In this document: positions 17,324-26,602 of the stretch, one piece after another
How the letters are laid out: each line of letters opens with the position of its first letter
Numbering within the stretch: position 1 is the first letter of the stretch
Origin: Chitinophaga ginsengisegetis
Lineage (GTDB): Bacteria > Bacteroidota > Bacteroidia > Chitinophagales > Chitinophagaceae
Assembly: GCF_900168065.1 (NCBI RefSeq)
Contig: NZ_FUZZ01000001.1
Location: forward strand, 1,922,001-1,986,000
Length of the DNA stretch: 64,000 bases
Direction: 5' to 3'
The notes under the pieces: model-generated
Database searches by the model: none
What the model saw: the letters and a program-made list of their open reading frames with translations, nothing else
What the model was told of the DNA's origin: nothing
Position numbers and translations under genes: made by a program

Positions 17324-18547
17324 TTACGGCGCTGTGATCACTTCCGGGGGATACGCATAATCCTGCCAGGCCGCCTCTGCTTCTTCCGCGGTGATATCAT
17401 CGTTGTACACCATTACCCGGTACTTCAGCTGGTAGCGGGCATCCGGATAAAGCTGCCACGGCTTCATGCGGGTGGGGGTATAATTGAACATCAGTTCGCC
17501 GCCTTCCGCATTTTCGGGCCATACACGCAGCGGTTCAGGAGAATCAAAATTATCAGGATAGTTCATGATCAGCAGTCCTGCCTTTCCCTTTGGGGTGGCG
17601 CCGGATATTTTTACCCAGCGGGCACGGGTGCTGTCGGCGTCGCGGCGCGTTTTGCCTTCGGAGGTAAGCACCTGGCTTGTTTTATCCGTAAAGTCGGCAG
17701 TGGTTCTTAATCCGAATCCGCCGCCATAGCGGTACTGCAGCAGCGTGATGCCGGTAGGAGTTGCCGGTGTAAAAGTAGAAGTAAAATCCCACAGGCGGCG
17801 GGCGCCATCATTGGTGGCGGGATACGCCTGTACCAGCCAGGTTTCATGAATGGCTGTTTTTTCGGTACCATCTTTCAGCAATGCGATATGATCCTGGCTG
17901 GCGCTGAATCCGCACCATACATTTCCGGAAAAGGTTTCCATTTTACCGGCAAAGCGAACCTTACCTTCTTTCTTCTGCACGTTCCAGAAATCAGTTTCAC
18001 GTCCTTCAAAAAGCGTATGCGTCCACGGGTTCCAGATGCCCATATGATGGCGGTGACCAGCGTTGGGGAAGATGTTGGTGAGCACGACTCCATTGGGCGC
18101 CCAGAGCGGGTGGATAAATGCGTTGCGGTTATACACGGTATCTGCACCGGCAGGCGCGGGCACCGTTTTAAAATTATACTGCAGGATAGGCTCCGCGGAT
18201 TGTTCCAGCAGTACGTGCCCATCCTGGCGAAGCGCTTTCATAAGGGTGCCGGCGGTGCCCTTACCTTTGCTCAGTTCATACTTCCTTTCTGCACCGGCCG
18301 CAGTGGCTCCTGTAAGAATCCAGCAAAGCTGGCCCGCCTGCCGGCTAACGGCAACGGGTATACGTTTATTGCCGGCTATTTCTTCCAGCACTACCGGACC
18401 GGTGGCAGATGAAGGAACGCCCGTATATACAATACTGTTATAACGGTTTAGTTTCCCTGCCTTTACAGTAAAGTGTGCAATTACCTGTGCATAAGTGCCG
18501 GTATAAAAGAAAACAGATAGTAACGATAACAGGTGGAATTTTTTCAT
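17324..18547 (-). CDS. Secreted DUF6807 (PmoA-like) family protein
   Basis: A 407-residue protein with a signal peptide (1-20, ending TYAQ). The core motif PNAGHRHHMGIWNPWTHTLF (around 165-185) and the later GLRTTADFTDK and ARWVKISGATPKGKAGLLIM segments match the DUF6807 family, often labelled PmoA although it is not a methane oxygenase. The family is common beside carbohydrate genes in Bacteroidetes and Planctomycetes. The conserved His cluster suggests a metal or sugar site. The gene stands alone here, with no sugar-processing neighbour. Confidence 0.75.
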   Translation of the reverse strand: MKKFHLLSLLSVFFYTGTYAQVIAHFTVKAGKLNRYNSIVYTGVPSSATGPVVLEEIAGNKRIPVAVSRQAGQLCWILTGATAAGAERKYELSKGKGTAGTLMKALRQDGHVLLEQSAEPILQYNFKTVPAPAGADTVYNRNAFIHPLWAPNGVVLTNIFPNAGHRHHMGIWNPWTHTLFEGRETDFWNVQKKEGKVRFAGKMETFSGNVWCGFSASQDHIALLKDGTEKTAIHETWLVQAYPATNDGARRLWDFTSTFTPATPTGITLLQYRYGGGFGLRTTADFTDKTSQVLTSEGKTRRDADSTRARWVKISGATPKGKAGLLIMNYPDNFDSPEPLRVWPENAEGGELMFNYTPTRMKPWQLYPDARYQLKYRVMVYNDDITAEEAEAAWQDYAYPPEVITAP

Positions 18548-18664
18548 ATAACGCGCCAGTAGATTCCCTGAAAAATACGGTTTACTTTTTCAGTATGCAA
18601 ATACCTTGCGCAGGGAAATATTAATATTGTTTGGAGACCGGTACCATATTACCCTTTAATTCAA

Positions 18665-18672
18665 TATTTTTG
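18665..18672 (+). promoter_or_regulatory. Candidate -7 box for the C25 peptidase gene
   Basis: TATTTTTG fits TAnnTTTG and lies 21 nt before ATG 18693. No TTG occurs at the expected -33 distance. The leader would be short, about 14 nt. Confidence 0.4.
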
Positions 18673-18692
18673 AACGCTTAATCAGGATAATT

Positions 18693-20249
18693 ATGGCCGG
18701 CCCTCACATTAATATGCTGACAACAAAACTCATTATAACCAATAAATCCGCCCTTCAACAGAAATACGGCGACACTCACCAGCAGATCCTGGATGATATA
18801 AACGCATTACAGGCATTTGATAACAACAGGCACCTGGATGCCCACATTATTTTCCTTGATGATGCGGCACAGATGCAAGCCTGCCAGTCTACCGCAGTGA
18901 CACAGGTTACGGACGACGCCCAGAATAAAAAAGCGATTGATGAGTTGTACCGCTTCTTTTCACCCGGATATATCCTGTTGCTGGGTTCACAGGACATCAT
19001 TCCATTTCAGCGGCTGAAGAATTTATTACCGGGAGACAATGACCCCGATACCTTTATCCCCAGCGATCTGCCCTATGCGTGCGACACGCCATATGATACG
19101 GACCCGGGTAAGTTTATTTCGCCTATCCGGGTGGTAGGCCGCCTGCCGGATATTCCCGGCGTGGCGGATGCTTCTTACCTGCACACGCTCATTACCAATA
19201 TTATGGCGGCAGTGCCCTCCCAACAGGGCGATTACCTCCCCTATTTTTCCATGAGCACTTTCGACTGGCAGAACTCTACCCAGAACACGCTCCAGAACAT
19301 TTTTGGCAGTACCGCCAACCTGCTGATATTTCCCGGCAGCGATGAAACGCTGAATGGCACCAACTGGACCGCCGCACAACTACAGGCAAAAACACATTTC
19401 ATCAACTGCCACGGGGCAATTTATAATCCTGGGTTTTACGGACAAAAATCCACCGAATTTCCACTGGCGCTCAGATCAGATATCCTGAAAGACAAAATCA
19501 CCCACGGCACCATCGTAGCGGCAGAATGCTGCTATGGCGGCCAGCTGTTTGACCCGAAGAAAAACAGCGGTAAGCGGATTAGCATGGCCAACAGCTACCT
19601 GCTGAATCATGCCCTCGCTTTTGTAGGCAGCTCCAATATTGCCTATGGCCCGCCCACCGGGCAGGGACTGGCAGATCTGCTTACACAGTATTTTGTGATC
19701 AATGTGCTGAACGGCGCCTCTACCGGCAGAGCCCTGCTGGAGGCCAGGCAACGGTTCCTGAATGAAATGGGCCCCACGCTGGACCCCTACGAACTGAAAA
19801 CAGCTGCACAGTTTTACCTGCTGGGCGATCCATCCTGGCAGCCGGTGATCAACGACAAAGATCCCAGCAGCCCCGGTGATACACAGCTTTTTGTGAACAC
19901 CCTGCAAAACCGCCGCGATAACCTCGAAGCACGGGGTAAAATGCTGGACGACTTTATCGCTGTACCCCATCCATCCGACGGCTCGCATGCCACAGATCCC
20001 GCGCTGCACAATGCGATGCACAAGCTGTTGGACGAAAAAAACTTCGCCGAAAAAAGGGATCCGAAAGTATTTATAAACAAGAAAAATAACCCGGCGGTGA
20101 AAGAAGATGTGAGCGGTTCCATGCCATCTGTAAAATTTCACGTATTTTCGGAATCTGCCACCATTGGGGACTCACCTTCAACAAAGGTGATAGTGGTGAA
20201 AGAAAAGAATAATCAAATACTGGGGTATCGTGAATATGTCAGCAGATAA
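18693..20249 (+). CDS. Gingipain-like (C25, clan CD) cysteine peptidase, intracellular
   Basis: A 518-residue protein without signal peptide or membrane segment. The N-terminal part has LLLGSQDIIPF (97-105), PSDLPYACDTPYDTD and PIRVVGRLPD (144-153), the layout of the C25 gingipain subdomain. The clan CD dyad is visible as His240 in FINCHGA and Cys279/280 in VAAECCYGG, each after a hydrophobic strand. A C-terminal tail of about 130 residues (390-518) is of unknown type. It overlaps the next small gene by 14 bp. An alternative ATG lies at 18714. Gingipains are secreted; this one appears cytoplasmic, like caspase-like enzymes of bacterial signalling or death systems. Role unknown. Confidence 0.72.
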   Translation: MAGPHINMLTTKLIITNKSALQQKYGDTHQQILDDINALQAFDNNRHLDAHIIFLDDAAQMQACQSTAVTQVTDDAQNKKAIDELYRFFSPGYILLLGSQDIIPFQRLKNLLPGDNDPDTFIPSDLPYACDTPYDTDPGKFISPIRVVGRLPDIPGVADASYLHTLITNIMAAVPSQQGDYLPYFSMSTFDWQNSTQNTLQNIFGSTANLLIFPGSDETLNGTNWTAAQLQAKTHFINCHGAIYNPGFYGQKSTEFPLALRSDILKDKITHGTIVAAECCYGGQLFDPKKNSGKRISMANSYLLNHALAFVGSSNIAYGPPTGQGLADLLTQYFVINVLNGASTGRALLEARQRFLNEMGPTLDPYELKTAAQFYLLGDPSWQPVINDKDPSSPGDTQLFVNTLQNRRDNLEARGKMLDDFIAVPHPSDGSHATDPALHNAMHKLLDEKNFAEKRDPKVFINKKNNPAVKEDVSGSMPSVKFHVFSESATIGDSPSTKVIVVKEKNNQILGYREYVSR

Positions 20250-20505
20250 CAGCAACAGGGACAAAAACAGTCCCTTTATTACACTTACCGGGCGTTTGGT
20301 GCTCCGCACATTTGGTAAACACAGTAAAAGTGAACACCTCGGCGTATTCCTGGTAACAGATCAGGGAGATTACCTGATACGCCCGTCAGGAGCAAATCCT
20401 TTTATGCCTAACCCGCTGATGCCACTGGCCGGCAAAATAATAGTAGCCACCGGCTGCATTGAAGACTATGTTTTCCTTGCTCAAACGTGGAAAGAAGAAG
20501 AGTGA
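20236..20505 (+). CDS. Small protein of unknown function paired with the C25 peptidase
   Basis: The start is placed at ATG 20236 (MSADNSNRDKNSPF), which overlaps the peptidase gene by 14 bp; a GTG at 20230 is possible. The 89-residue product is beta-rich: strands at ITLTGRLVLRTF, LGVFLVTDQGDYLIR and KIIVATGCIEDYVFLA, with a SGANPFMPNPLMPLAG loop. The pattern resembles a small OB-like fold, but I name no family. Translational coupling suggests it acts with the peptidase, as inhibitor, adaptor or substrate receptor. The 3' end overlaps the convergent epimerase gene by 25 bp. Confidence 0.65.
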   Translation: MSADNSNRDKNSPFITLTGRLVLRTFGKHSKSEHLGVFLVTDQGDYLIRPSGANPFMPNPLMPLAGKIIVATGCIEDYVFLAQTWKEEE

Positions 20506-21521
20506 TCTTCATGTAATAACTCAGCACCGGTTCCCCATCTGTCGGCGTAAATAATACGACCGTTTTCCATCTTAATACCATCAGCGCTGTCTTCTGCCAG
20601 TAGCAGCGGTCCGTCCATATCCACATAATCCAGCAGCGGCAGCAGATGCGCCACTGCAGAGGTGCCCACGGTGCTTTCGTTCATACTGCCGGTCATTACC
20701 TTCATGCCTGAACGCTTCGCTTCCGCAATCATCCGTAGCGCCGGCGTAATGCCACCACACTTGGTGAGCTTGATATTGATGCCGTGAAAATAGCCGTGGC
20801 ATTGGGCTACATCCTGCTCTACAATACAACTTTCATCGGCAATAACCGGTAACACTACTTCATCATATACCCGTTTCATACCCTCTTTATCTGCTGCAGC
20901 CATTGGCTGTTCAATAAACTCCACACCCAGTTCCTTTAAGGCAACCGCGTTACGCAGGGTTTCCTCTACTCCCCAGGCACAATTGGCATCCACCCGGAAA
21001 ACAGCCGTGGTATGCTTTCTCAGCTCTTTGATAATGGCAATATCTTCCTTTGTGCCAAGTTTAATTTTATAGATAGGCCACGGAAATTCCTGTAGTTTCC
21101 GCACCATATTTTCAATGGTATCAATACCGATGGTATAGTCGGTGAGTGGGTTATGCGAAATATCCAGTCCCCATACCTCGTAGAGTTTCTGTTGCTGTTG
21201 TTTGGCGTACAGGTCCCACGCGGCGATGTCCAGCGCGCATAGTGCAAACATATTGTCTTTCAGCAGCGGATACATATCCTGCCAGAAAAGCTCAGGTGTG
21301 TGCAGGGTATAATTTTCAATAAAAGAACGGTGCTGTTCAATATCTGCCATCAGCCGTGGTATAGTCATCTCATAATAGGCATTGTCGGCGGTTTCACCCA
21401 ACCCGCTCTTGCCCTCCTGTTCCAGTTTTACTACCAGCAGGGGTTGCAGATCTTTTGACTTACGGGAAATCGTAAAAGTGTGCCTGAATTTCAGTTCAAA
21501 AGGAAAAAGGGTGAGCTTCAT
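20481..21521 (-). CDS. Dipeptide epimerase (L-Ala-D/L-Glu epimerase type)
   Basis: A 346-residue enolase-superfamily protein. The N-terminal capping domain is followed by a barrel with the catalytic Lys pair in YKIKLG, metal ligands in FRVDAN, IEQPM and IADESC, a second catalytic Lys in NIKLTKCGG, and the specificity loop TGSMNESTVG. This set matches the AEE subgroup, which epimerises L-Ala-D-Glu from murein recycling, though dipeptide specificity varies in Bacteroidetes. It is cytosolic. It converges on the small gene at 20505 with a 25-bp overlap. Confidence 0.85.
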   Translation of the reverse strand: MKLTLFPFELKFRHTFTISRKSKDLQPLLVVKLEQEGKSGLGETADNAYYEMTIPRLMADIEQHRSFIENYTLHTPELFWQDMYPLLKDNMFALCALDIAAWDLYAKQQQQKLYEVWGLDISHNPLTDYTIGIDTIENMVRKLQEFPWPIYKIKLGTKEDIAIIKELRKHTTAVFRVDANCAWGVEETLRNAVALKELGVEFIEQPMAAADKEGMKRVYDEVVLPVIADESCIVEQDVAQCHGYFHGINIKLTKCGGITPALRMIAEAKRSGMKVMTGSMNESTVGTSAVAHLLPLLDYVDMDGPLLLAEDSADGIKMENGRIIYADRWGTGAELLHEDHSSSFHV

Positions 21522-21583
21522 TTTACTAACGGGTTCTTTCTGTGAAAATACAACGCATTTATGATATTGTTAACTGCGCCCGG

Positions 21584-24196
21584 TCATCTGTCTGCAAGGT
21601 TCCGTGGGATGCGGTAACGCCAGTAATACGATGCTACTGCGGGAATATTGATCCTTTCCACATCAGGATGCCGGTTGCTTTCCGGGGCTTCCGCAGCTAA
21701 CAGGTCCTGTACCTGGAAGATGCGCCACATGGCGGGAGCCGCCATATGCCGGCTGATAATTTCGCGGATCAGTTCCGGCGTGGCGGTAGCAGGAGCTGGT
21801 CCGGTATGTTGCAGTTGTTGCTGATAGTATTTCCGGGAGACAGATGCGTTTTCCTTCCACCACCCTCTCAGGGTGCTCATGTCGTGCGTGGAAGGGGTTA
21901 AAACAGACAAGTAGGGCGCCTTTGAGATGTCTGCGAAGAGGGCATCTCCTGATTTGGGCATGCGTTCAATTTCCAGGCTTAAAATGCCCTGTGCCTGCAT
22001 CACGCCGGGCACGCAGGCGGGCACCATGCCGAGATCTTCTCCGCAGATGAGCATATGCGTGGCCCTTTTTATCAGGGGGAGCTTATCAAGCGCTTCCCTT
22101 CGCCAACAGCTTTCCTGCCGCAGGTAGAAGTAGTCGTGGTACAATGCAGACAGCGCTTCCCTGCTATTGGCATCTAACGCGGCAAACGACCTGGTGGCGG
22201 CCATATCATAACGGGGATGGTACAACGCTTTGCCGGCGTCAGTCACTTTTATAAACAATACATCGGCTATCAGGGTATAGAGGATTGTTTTTACTGCTTC
22301 CGGCAATGCTGATTCCTCTATTTTTCGTTGCGTGCTGTATGCCGGCAATAGCTGGTAGCGCCCATCCGGCAAGGGATGCATCAGCTGCTCTTTCATCATG
22401 CCTGCGTAGTTACCCAATAATTCCCCGAGGATGGCGTCTGTTATATAAGGCAGGCAGTACCTGCTTTCGTCAAAGTGAATGCCGCGGCGGTGTATTTCCT
22501 CCGGGGTAACGGGAACGGCTGGATGAAAATATCCCAGGATTCCCTGTATCGCTTCCCGCGGAATCTGCCAGATGCGGAAGAATCCGAGGATGTGGTCAAT
22601 GCGGAACGCGTCAAAGTAAACAGACATATGACGGAGCCGCTGCTGCCACCACTGCAACCCGTTTTCCATCATGCGTTTCCAGTTATAGGTGGGAAATCCC
22701 CAGTTCTGGCCTTCGCTGGTAAAGCTGTCTGGTGGCGCGCCTGCCTGCATATCCAGGTGGTAATGATCCGGGTTCATCCACGTATCTGCACTGTGGCGGG
22801 CTACCCCAATGGGGATATCCCCTTTCAGCACTACGTTGTAGCTGTGTACCGCGGTGCTGGCGGCAACCAGTTGCCGGTGCAGGTGATACTGTACAAAGAA
22901 GTGATACTGCACGGCCGCTGCAGCATTTTTATCCGTCTCCGCCAGATATTTTACAGCCGTATAGTCATATACGTTATACTCCGGCCACAGCGTAAAATCG
23001 CCGGTTCCATAGCGATCGCGCAGGAAGCAATACACGGCATAAGGCAGCAACCAATGTTCATTGGCACCCAGCCATTGCCGGTATTCAGCCGTTTGCAGGC
23101 GGTTGCCTTCTGCTTCAAACAGTGCCCGCAGATAGGCCAGTTTAAACGACATCACTTCTTCATAGTCAACGGTTTCTTTTTCGTTGAGCCATTGCCGTAG
23201 CCGGTCGAATTGCCGTTGCAACGGGTGTTGTGCGGGCAGGCTGCCTACATCCTGTAAGCGGATATATTGCGGATGCAGCGCAAAGGAAGAAATAGCGGCA
23301 TATGGATAGGAATCTTTCCAGGTACCGGTTTGTATGGTATCATTCACCGGTAGCAGCTGTATCAGTTGCAGTCCTTTATGCTGCGCCCATTGCGCAAGTG
23401 CGGGCAGGTCTGCAAATTCGCCGGTACCAAATCCTTCCGGGCTGCGCAGGCTGAACACGGGTACAGCCACACCGGCGCCCTTCCAGGGGGTATGCACAAC
23501 ACGCAAAAATCCGTCGTGCAAAATTACCTGCCGCCCTGCCACAGCAGTGGTGTGTAATTCGCGGTTGCTGCCGGTTTCATACTGAACAAATTGTTGCCGC
23601 TCCAGGTCGTAGATGCCGTATTTATAATACACAGGCGCCGTTACGCCGGAAAGGTCCAGTGCTATAGAAAACCAGCCCTGTTCATCGTATTGCAGCAGCA
23701 GGGGTTTACCGGTGTTCCAGTTACCCATCGGTTGATCACTACCCAGCAAACAAACGGTTTTACCGGCAGTTAACAGGGGGGCCTGTACACGGAATATATG
23801 CGTGGCTGTTAGTACAGCAGCAATTGCTGCGGCAGGTCTTTTATAAAAAACACGTGAAAAGGGAGCCGTTAACCAGGCATTCTCCGGGCGATAAGCATCA
23901 TTCCAGCTATCTATGAAAACAATATCGGGATGTTCTCCGGGGATAAAAACAAATTCGCGCACAGCGCCTTCATATACTGCTTCTTCCCCTTCTTTTAACA
24001 GGTACTGGTATCGCAGGGTAAAAGCACCACCGGGTGTCAGCTGGATATCCGTATACCACCATTCTTCATTTCCCCATTGCATACGGCGGGCATGCAGGGG
24101 AACTTCATTACCCAACGCAGGTAAATTACCAAGCAGGTATAGATCCTGCCCGTAATAAGTATGATAACGGAGATAAAAACGTACACTATAACTCAT
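21584..24196 (-). CDS. malQ: 4-alpha-glucanotransferase (GH77) with N-terminal starch-binding domains
   Basis: The start is chosen at ATG 24196 (MSYSVRFYLRYHTYYG); an in-frame codon at 24220 is possible. The 870-residue protein has two CBM20-like domains (about 1-110 and 125-235; signatures GNLPALGNEVPL and GSDQPMGNWNTGKP) and a GH77 catalytic domain. Nucleophile region FRIDHILGFFRIW, acid/base in ICGEDLGMVP and the stabilising LTPSTHDMSTL are all intact. The architecture is that of plant and bacterial DPE2-type amylomaltases, which move glucosyl units from maltose onto glycogen-like acceptors. No signal peptide, so it is cytoplasmic. A nested inverted repeat lies just upstream. Confidence 0.9.
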   Translation of the reverse strand: MSYSVRFYLRYHTYYGQDLYLLGNLPALGNEVPLHARRMQWGNEEWWYTDIQLTPGGAFTLRYQYLLKEGEEAVYEGAVREFVFIPGEHPDIVFIDSWNDAYRPENAWLTAPFSRVFYKRPAAAIAAVLTATHIFRVQAPLLTAGKTVCLLGSDQPMGNWNTGKPLLLQYDEQGWFSIALDLSGVTAPVYYKYGIYDLERQQFVQYETGSNRELHTTAVAGRQVILHDGFLRVVHTPWKGAGVAVPVFSLRSPEGFGTGEFADLPALAQWAQHKGLQLIQLLPVNDTIQTGTWKDSYPYAAISSFALHPQYIRLQDVGSLPAQHPLQRQFDRLRQWLNEKETVDYEEVMSFKLAYLRALFEAEGNRLQTAEYRQWLGANEHWLLPYAVYCFLRDRYGTGDFTLWPEYNVYDYTAVKYLAETDKNAAAAVQYHFFVQYHLHRQLVAASTAVHSYNVVLKGDIPIGVARHSADTWMNPDHYHLDMQAGAPPDSFTSEGQNWGFPTYNWKRMMENGLQWWQQRLRHMSVYFDAFRIDHILGFFRIWQIPREAIQGILGYFHPAVPVTPEEIHRRGIHFDESRYCLPYITDAILGELLGNYAGMMKEQLMHPLPDGRYQLLPAYSTQRKIEESALPEAVKTILYTLIADVLFIKVTDAGKALYHPRYDMAATRSFAALDANSREALSALYHDYFYLRQESCWRREALDKLPLIKRATHMLICGEDLGMVPACVPGVMQAQGILSLEIERMPKSGDALFADISKAPYLSVLTPSTHDMSTLRGWWKENASVSRKYYQQQLQHTGPAPATATPELIREIISRHMAAPAMWRIFQVQDLLAAEAPESNRHPDVERINIPAVASYYWRYRIPRNLADR

Positions 24197-24242
24197 CTGG
24201 TCCCGGCTAAGCCGGAACAAAGTAGGAAAAAATAGCGAATGT

Positions 24243-24416
24243 TGTCTTTCTCAGGATTAGACTGATTATGCTGATTCAGGGATTTGATCACAGTGATTTA
24301 AAAAGATTAGGGGAGACATAAGCGATTATATTCGCCTATATCTCCCCTAAATCATTTATAATCTAAAAAGTAAAATCAAAGAAATCAGCATAATCAGTCT
24401 AATCCTGAGAAAGACA
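24243..24416. repeat. Nested inverted-repeat element with 34-bp perfect arms
   Basis: The arms at 24243-24276 and 24383-24416 are perfect reverse complements over 34 bp (left arm contains TCAGGATTAGACTGATTATG). Inside, 24309-24348 forms a second hairpin (AGGGGAGACATA against TATATCTCCCCT, two mismatches). The 174-bp unit holds no reading frame of note and lies between the dnaK stop and the malQ start. It looks like a non-autonomous mobile or REP-like element and could also end dnaK transcription. Confidence 0.75.
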
Positions 24417-24426
24417 GCATATGCGC

Positions 24427-26334
24427 TTATTTTACTTCTTCGAATTCTGCGTCGGTAACGCCATCGTTGCCACCACCCTGAGGTTGGCCCTGTTGCTGAC
24501 CGCCATTTGGCTGGCCACCTTCCGGTTGACCCTGAGAGGCTTTGTACAGCTCTTCAGAAGCAGCAGTCCAGGCAGCTTCCAGTTCTGCGGTAGCAGTATC
24601 CAGTTGTGCGCTATCCTGTGATTTGTGTGCTTCTCTCAGCTTTTCAAGTGCCGCTTCGATAGTTGCTTTCTTATCAGCAGGCAGTTTGTCGCCGTATTCT
24701 TTCACCTGTTTTTCGGTTTGGAATATCAGGCTGTCTGCTTTATTCAGCTTTTCGATCTTTTCGCGTTGTTCTCTATCTGATGATTCGTTGGCTTTTGCTT
24801 CGGCTTTCATCTTTTCGATTTCTTCCTTGCTCAAACCGCTACCAGCTTCAATCTTGATGTTCTGTGTTTTTCCGGTGCCTTTATCCTTTGCAGTTACGTG
24901 CAGGATACCGTTGGCATCGATATCGAAAGTTACTTCGATCTGTGGAACGCCACGCGGAGCGGGAGGAATATCACCTAAGATAAAGCGGCCCAGGGTTCTG
25001 TTCTGGTTAGCCATTGGCCTTTCACCCTGCAGTACATTGATTTCCACGCTAGGCTGGCTATCTGCTGCAGTAGAGAAGGTTTCAGATTTCTTGGTAGGGA
25101 TAGTGGTATTGGATTCGATCAGTTTGGTCATTACACCACCCATTGTTTCGATACCCAGTGACAGCGGAGTAACGTCCAGTAACAGTACGTCTTTCACTTC
25201 ACCTGTCAGTACACCACCCTGGATAGCAGCACCTACGGCTACTACTTCATCCGGGTTTACACCTTTATTAGGTTTCTTACCGAAGAATTTTTCTACTACT
25301 TCCTGGATCTTAGGGATACGGGTAGAACCACCTACCAGTATAATTTCGTCGATTTCAGAAGTGTTCATACCGGCATCTTTCAGTGCTTTGCGGCAAGGTT
25401 CCAGTGTTCTTTCCACCAGGCTGTCGCTCAGCTGCTCAAATTTAGCGCGGGTTAATTTTTTCACTAAGTGTTTGGGAACACCATCCACTGCGGTGATATA
25501 AGGAAGATTGATTTCAGTTTCCTGAGAAGAAGATAATTCGATCTTTGCTTTTTCAGCAGCTTCTTTTAAACGCTGCCATGACATTGGATCTTTGTGTAAA
25601 TCTACTGCTTCATCTTTTTTGAATTCGTCTGCCAGCCAATCCATGATCACTTTATCGAAGTCGTCACCACCCAGGTGAGTATCACCATTGGTAGATTTTA
25701 CTTCAAATACGCCATCACCTAATTCCAGGATAGAGATATCGAAGGTACCACCACCGAGGTCAAATACAGCGATTTTGCTGTCGTGGTGTTTTTTGTCCAT
25801 ACCATAAGCCAATGCCGCAGCAGTAGGCTCATTGATAATACGGCGAACAGTTAAACCGGCAATTTCACCGGCTTCTTTGGTAGCCTGACGTTGTGCGTCA
25901 TTAAAGTAAGCAGGTACAGTGATTACTGCTTCTGTTACTTCCTGGCCCAGGTAGTCTTCGGCCGTTTTCTTCATTTTCTGCAGGATCATTGCTGAAATTT
26001 CCTGCGGAGTATATAATCTGCCGTCTATATCGATTCTTGTGGTATTGTTGTCCCCTTTTACCACTTTATATGTAACGTGGCTCACTTCACTGGCAACTTC
26101 GTCAAAATGACGGCCCATGAAACGCTTCACTGACATAATAGTGTTTACGGGGTTGGTAATAGCCTGACGCTTTGCGGGGTCACCTACTTTCCTTTCTCCG
26201 TTCTTTAAAAAAGCCACTACAGATGGGGTTGTTCTCCTGCCCTCATCATTGGCAATCACTACCGGTTCGTTACCTTCCATTACGGCAACGCATGAATTGG
26301 TAGTTCCTAAGTCAATGCCTATTATTTTTCCCAT
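24427..26334 (-). CDS. dnaK: Molecular chaperone DnaK (Hsp70)
   Basis: A full-length 635-residue Hsp70 starting [20 protein letters not shown]. The phosphate-binding loops ([30 protein letters not shown]), the linker [17 protein letters not shown], the substrate-binding beta domain, the helical lid and a Gly/Gln-rich C-terminal tail ending DAEFEEVK are present. It refolds client proteins with DnaJ and GrpE, which are not nearby. It is divergent from the OmpA-type gene across 268 bp. No CIRCE-like repeat was found upstream. Confidence 0.98.
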   Translation of the reverse strand: MGKIIGIDLGTTNSCVAVMEGNEPVVIANDEGRRTTPSVVAFLKNGERKVGDPAKRQAITNPVNTIMSVKRFMGRHFDEVASEVSHVTYKVVKGDNNTTRIDIDGRLYTPQEISAMILQKMKKTAEDYLGQEVTEAVITVPAYFNDAQRQATKEAGEIAGLTVRRIINEPTAAALAYGMDKKHHDSKIAVFDLGGGTFDISILELGDGVFEVKSTNGDTHLGGDDFDKVIMDWLADEFKKDEAVDLHKDPMSWQRLKEAAEKAKIELSSSQETEINLPYITAVDGVPKHLVKKLTRAKFEQLSDSLVERTLEPCRKALKDAGMNTSEIDEIILVGGSTRIPKIQEVVEKFFGKKPNKGVNPDEVVAVGAAIQGGVLTGEVKDVLLLDVTPLSLGIETMGGVMTKLIESNTTIPTKKSETFSTAADSQPSVEINVLQGERPMANQNRTLGRFILGDIPPAPRGVPQIEVTFDIDANGILHVTAKDKGTGKTQNIKIEAGSGLSKEEIEKMKAEAKANESSDREQREKIEKLNKADSLIFQTEKQVKEYGDKLPADKKATIEAALEKLREAHKSQDSAQLDTATAELEAAWTAASEELYKASQGQPEGGQPNGGQQQGQPQGGGNDGVTDAEFEEVK

Positions 26335-26602
26335 AGTATTAAAGATTATCCTTTAGTTGTAAGTATTTTCGTGTTTGTCGTTGGTTTGTCAATGATTATG
26401 CCAAGCAAAAAAATATGAAATTATGTCAGTCAGGTACCCTATATTTGATCATAGATCGCAGTTAGCCTGTTGGTAAACACACCTGATTACTAATAACTGT
26501 ATCGTTTAATTTGTTCATAACCTCGCCTTCCTTTAAGCTATTTTATTCCTGACCCTTTGTTTTAATAATTGTACAAATTGTGTAACCTAACCGTTATTTC
26601 TT

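Noticed and set aside
24542-25501. Long open frame antisense to dnaK
   Set aside because: It is a Ser/Pro-rich frame on the complementary strand of a highly conserved gene with biased codon use; no start signal or family features.
26385-26404. Sigma-54-like sequence upstream of dnaK (TTGGCATAATCATTGACA on the minus strand)
   Set aside because: The -24 GG is present but the -12 GC reads GA, and dnaK is not usually sigma-54 dependent; considered a chance match.
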